A stretch of DNA of 5,620 nucleotides, taken from NCBI GenBank assembly GCA_009704225.1, contig WLEN01000053.1, positions 1-5,620 on the forward strand, in the 5' to 3' direction. How positions within the stretch are numbered: position 1 is the first letter of the stretch; every line of letters begins with the position of its first letter. The stretch comes from Actinomycetota bacterium. GTDB taxonomy: Bacteria > Actinomycetota > Actinomycetes > Actinomycetales > Microbacteriaceae. Under the pieces are notes generated by a model. That model saw nothing but the letters and a program-made list of their open reading frames with translations. It was not told the origin of the DNA and did no database searches. This document shows, in pieces, positions 4,704 through 5,620 of this stretch. Position numbers and translations under genes: made by a program.

Positions 4704-5620
4704 GTGGACGAGAACGAATACGATTTCCGCCGGATGGAAGCGAAGTGGGCTCCCGTGTGGGAAGCCGAACGACCCTTCGATGTTCCTGACGGAGACGACC
4801 CTCGCCCGCACAAGTACATCTTGGACATGTTCCCGTATCCGTCGGGCGACCTGCACATGGGTCACGCCGAGGTCTATGCGCTCGGCGACGTCCTCGCGCG
4901 ATATTGGCGGCTTCGCGGCTATCAGGTTCTGCACCCCATCGGGTGGGATTCCTTTGGACTTCCCGCCGAAAACGCGGCCATCAAGCGGGGCGTGAACCCG
5001 CGAGAGTGGACCTACGAGAACATCGCTCAGCAACGCGCCTCGATGAAGCGTTACGCGGCCTCGTTCGACTGGTCGCGGGTGTTGCATACCTCCGACCCCG
5101 AGTATTACAAGTGGAACCAGTGGCTGTTCCTCGAGCTGTACAAAAAGGGTTTGGCGTATCGCAAGGATTCCTGGGTCAACTGGGACCCGGTAGACCAGAC
5201 GGTCCTCGCGAACGAACAGGTCCTGCCGGACGGCACGAGCGAACGCAGCGGCGCAACGGTCGTCAAGAAGAAGCTCACCCAGTGGTACTTCCGCATCACG
5301 GATTACGCCGATCGACTTCTCGGAGACCTTGACCGACTCGAAGGCGCATGGCCATCGAAGGTGCTGACGATGCAGCGCAACTGGATTGGACAATCGCGCG
5401 GTGCCGAAGTTGTGTTCGCGGTAGACGGTAGCGATCGAACGGTCCCCGTTTTCACGACCCGTCCCGACACGCTGTACGGCGCGACGTTCATGGTCGTTGC
5501 ACCCGATTCTGACCTCGCGAGCGAACTCGTTGCCGACGCTGACCCCGCCGTTCGGATGGCCTTCGTGGCCTATCTCGAAGAAGTCCAAAAGAAGACCGAA
5601 ATCGAACGACAGGATGCGAC
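4704..5620 (+). CDS. leuS: Leucyl-tRNA synthetase, N-terminal part (cut by window end)
   Basis: From GTG 4704 the frame is open to the window edge: 305 complete codons, about a third of a normal LeuRS of some 830-870 residues. The enzyme charges tRNA-Leu with leucine using ATP in the cytoplasm. Seen here are the start [15 protein letters not shown] (6-20), [14 protein letters not shown] with the class I HIGH motif as HMGH at 51-54, [11 protein letters not shown] at 80-90, [28 protein letters not shown], and TTRPDTLYG at 251-259, the threonine-rich entry of the CP1 editing domain that removes mischarged amino acids. The KMSKS loop and anticodon-binding domain would lie beyond the window. The zinc-knuckle cysteines found in E. 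coli LeuRS are absent: D161 stands in VNWDP where VNWCP occurs, and S179-E-R-S182 where a CxxC occurs. It follows pabB by 38 bases with its own ribosome-binding site. Confidence 0.98.
   Translation, partial: MDENEYDFRRMEAKWAPVWEAERPFDVPDGDDPRPHKYILDMFPYPSGDLHMGHAEVYALGDVLARYWRLRGYQVLHPIGWDSFGLPAENAAIKRGVNPREWTYENIAQQRASMKRYAASFDWSRVLHTSDPEYYKWNQWLFLELYKKGLAYRKDSWVNWDPVDQTVLANEQVLPDGTSERSGATVVKKKLTQWYFRITDYADRLLGDLDRLEGAWPSKVLTMQRNWIGQSRGAEVVFAVDGSDRTVPVFTTRPDTLYGATFMVVAPDSDLASELVADADPAVRMAFVAYLEEVQKKTEIERQDA

Noticed and set aside
4647..5588. Long minus-strand open frame (313 codons) opposite leuS
   Set aside because: It is fully antisense to LeuRS, whose motifs are unmistakable; composition and lack of recognisable motifs fit a codon-bias shadow.
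1..5620. Search by eye for CRISPR repeats, insertion-sequence ends, tRNA genes and phage or defence genes
   Set aside because: No repeated units, transposase motifs, cloverleaf-like stretches or defence domains were seen; all substantial regions are explained by the listed genes.

Overview
The window looks like ordinary chromosomal DNA of a GC-moderate to GC-rich actinobacterium, most likely Microbacteriaceae. I infer this from the style of the leucyl-tRNA synthetase, the next-door pairing of a chorismate-binding PabB-type enzyme with a class IV aminotransferase ahead of leuS, and the TANNNT-type sites near gene starts. GC is roughly 55-60% by eye on a few counted lines, with a clear AT-rich dip around 1255-1310. 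The taxonomic call is from memory of families, not from a search. I see no mobile element, CRISPR array, tRNA, rRNA, toxin-antitoxin or phage gene, and no stretch over 300 bases lacks a gene.

Layout from left to right. Positions 1-105 (+) are the last 34 codons of a probable luciferase-like flavin oxidoreductase. It converges, across 8 bases, on an App1/DUF2183-type HAD phosphatase gene on the minus strand (114-1226). That gene is divergent from a TetR-family regulator on the plus strand, whose best start is a TTG at 1311 behind a good Shine-Dalgarno site. The AT-rich gap between them holds a near-perfect 18-base palindrome (1244-1261), a good candidate operator. The tetR gene runs tail to tail into a DedA-family membrane protein gene (minus), the two stop codons sharing CTA(A). 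dedA is the second gene of a two-gene minus-strand operon behind a class IV aminotransferase, joined by an ATGA stop/start overlap.

The aminotransferase and pabB are divergent with only 12 bases between their ATG codons. Each ATG has a TANNNT hexamer at -13 to -8, arranged symmetrically, which suggests two back-to-back promoters making leaderless or nearly leaderless mRNAs. Together these two enzymes would make p-aminobenzoate for folate: chorismate to 4-amino-4-deoxychorismate (PabB, with an amidotransferase not in the window), then to pABA plus pyruvate (PabC-like lyase). pabB is followed after 38 bases, which contain a 7-bp hairpin, by leuS, cut off by the window end after 305 codons.

I found no convincing novel system. 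The points most worth checking are the candidate TetR operator and its possible control of a lipid-phosphatase-like gene, the 12-base divergent promoter region of the pABA genes, the hairpin at the leuS start, and family-level substitutions in DedA (His at an expected Arg) and LeuRS (no zinc-binding cysteines).
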